From Shewanella sp. (GTDB taxonomy: Bacteria > Pseudomonadota > Gammaproteobacteria > Enterobacterales > Shewanellaceae): a stretch of 13,185 nucleotides of DNA. Within the stretch, counting starts at the first letter, position 1, and every line of letters starts with the position of its first letter. Where the stretch lies: NCBI GenBank assembly GCA_004195335.1, contig SDWK01000501.1:1-13185 (forward strand). Reading direction: 5' to 3'. Positions 13,065-13,185 of this stretch are shown here, in pieces. The notes under the pieces are model-generated. The model saw nothing but the letters and a program-made list of their open reading frames with translations, was not told where the DNA came from and searched no databases. The translations under genes were made by a program, and so were the position numbers.

Positions 13065-13185
13065 GTGCCAGTATCCGTTTCTGGTTTCTTATTCATTTTT
13101 GAACATCACTATATCAAGAAGAGGTGATCTATCTCTATAGGCTGACATATTTCACAACAAATTCACTCTGTGGTATTTTTATAGG

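Overview
The window looks like chromosomal DNA of a marine gammaproteobacterium, most likely Shewanella or a close relative. That is inferred from protein style, moderate GC content and the intergenic repeats, not from a marker gene. There are ten confident protein genes plus a fragment of polA at the left edge. I saw no rRNA, tRNA, CRISPR array or intact insertion sequence.

Left block (1-7300): a LysR-type regulator on the minus strand faces a five-gene plus-strand operon across a 486-base intergenic region with two symmetric candidate operators and degenerate repeats. The operon encodes a KamA-family radical-SAM/PLP aminomutase, both subunits of a 3-oxoadipate-type CoA-transferase (PcaI/PcaJ-like), a class III aminotransferase resembling beta-amino acid transaminases, and a PcaF-like 3-oxoadipyl-CoA thiolase. 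Read in order they make a plausible route: alpha-amino acid to beta-amino acid, to beta-keto acid, to beta-ketoacyl-CoA, to acetyl-CoA plus a shortened acyl-CoA. The PcaIJF-like genes point to 3-oxoadipate as the keto acid, so the best-fitting substrate is 2-aminoadipate, giving succinyl-CoA and acetyl-CoA. The mutase keeps the cluster cysteines, the carboxylate-binding Arg and the PLP Lys of lysine 2,3-aminomutase, but by eye lacks both Asp residues that hold the lysine epsilon-amino group. I do not know of a described pathway of this form, and it is the main discovery candidate. At the extreme left, the lysR stop codon abuts a 5'-truncated piece of polA, suggesting a rearrangement boundary.

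Middle block (7300-9960): a single-domain universal stress protein with a degenerate nucleotide-binding motif, a 411-base gap with a hairpin and a possible 25-codon ORF, and a membrane methyl-accepting chemotaxis protein ending at a strong intrinsic terminator.

Right block (9980-13064, minus strand): a DUF924 protein, convergent with the chemotaxis gene, and upstream of it a two-gene unit of bacterial PH-domain (DUF304) membrane proteins of the YdbS/YdbT type. The short-repeat content (a REP-like palindrome, a TAAAGCC heptamer array inside the operon, a second heptamer-phased tract after it, a 14-base repeat before it) is unusually dense around the catabolic operon.
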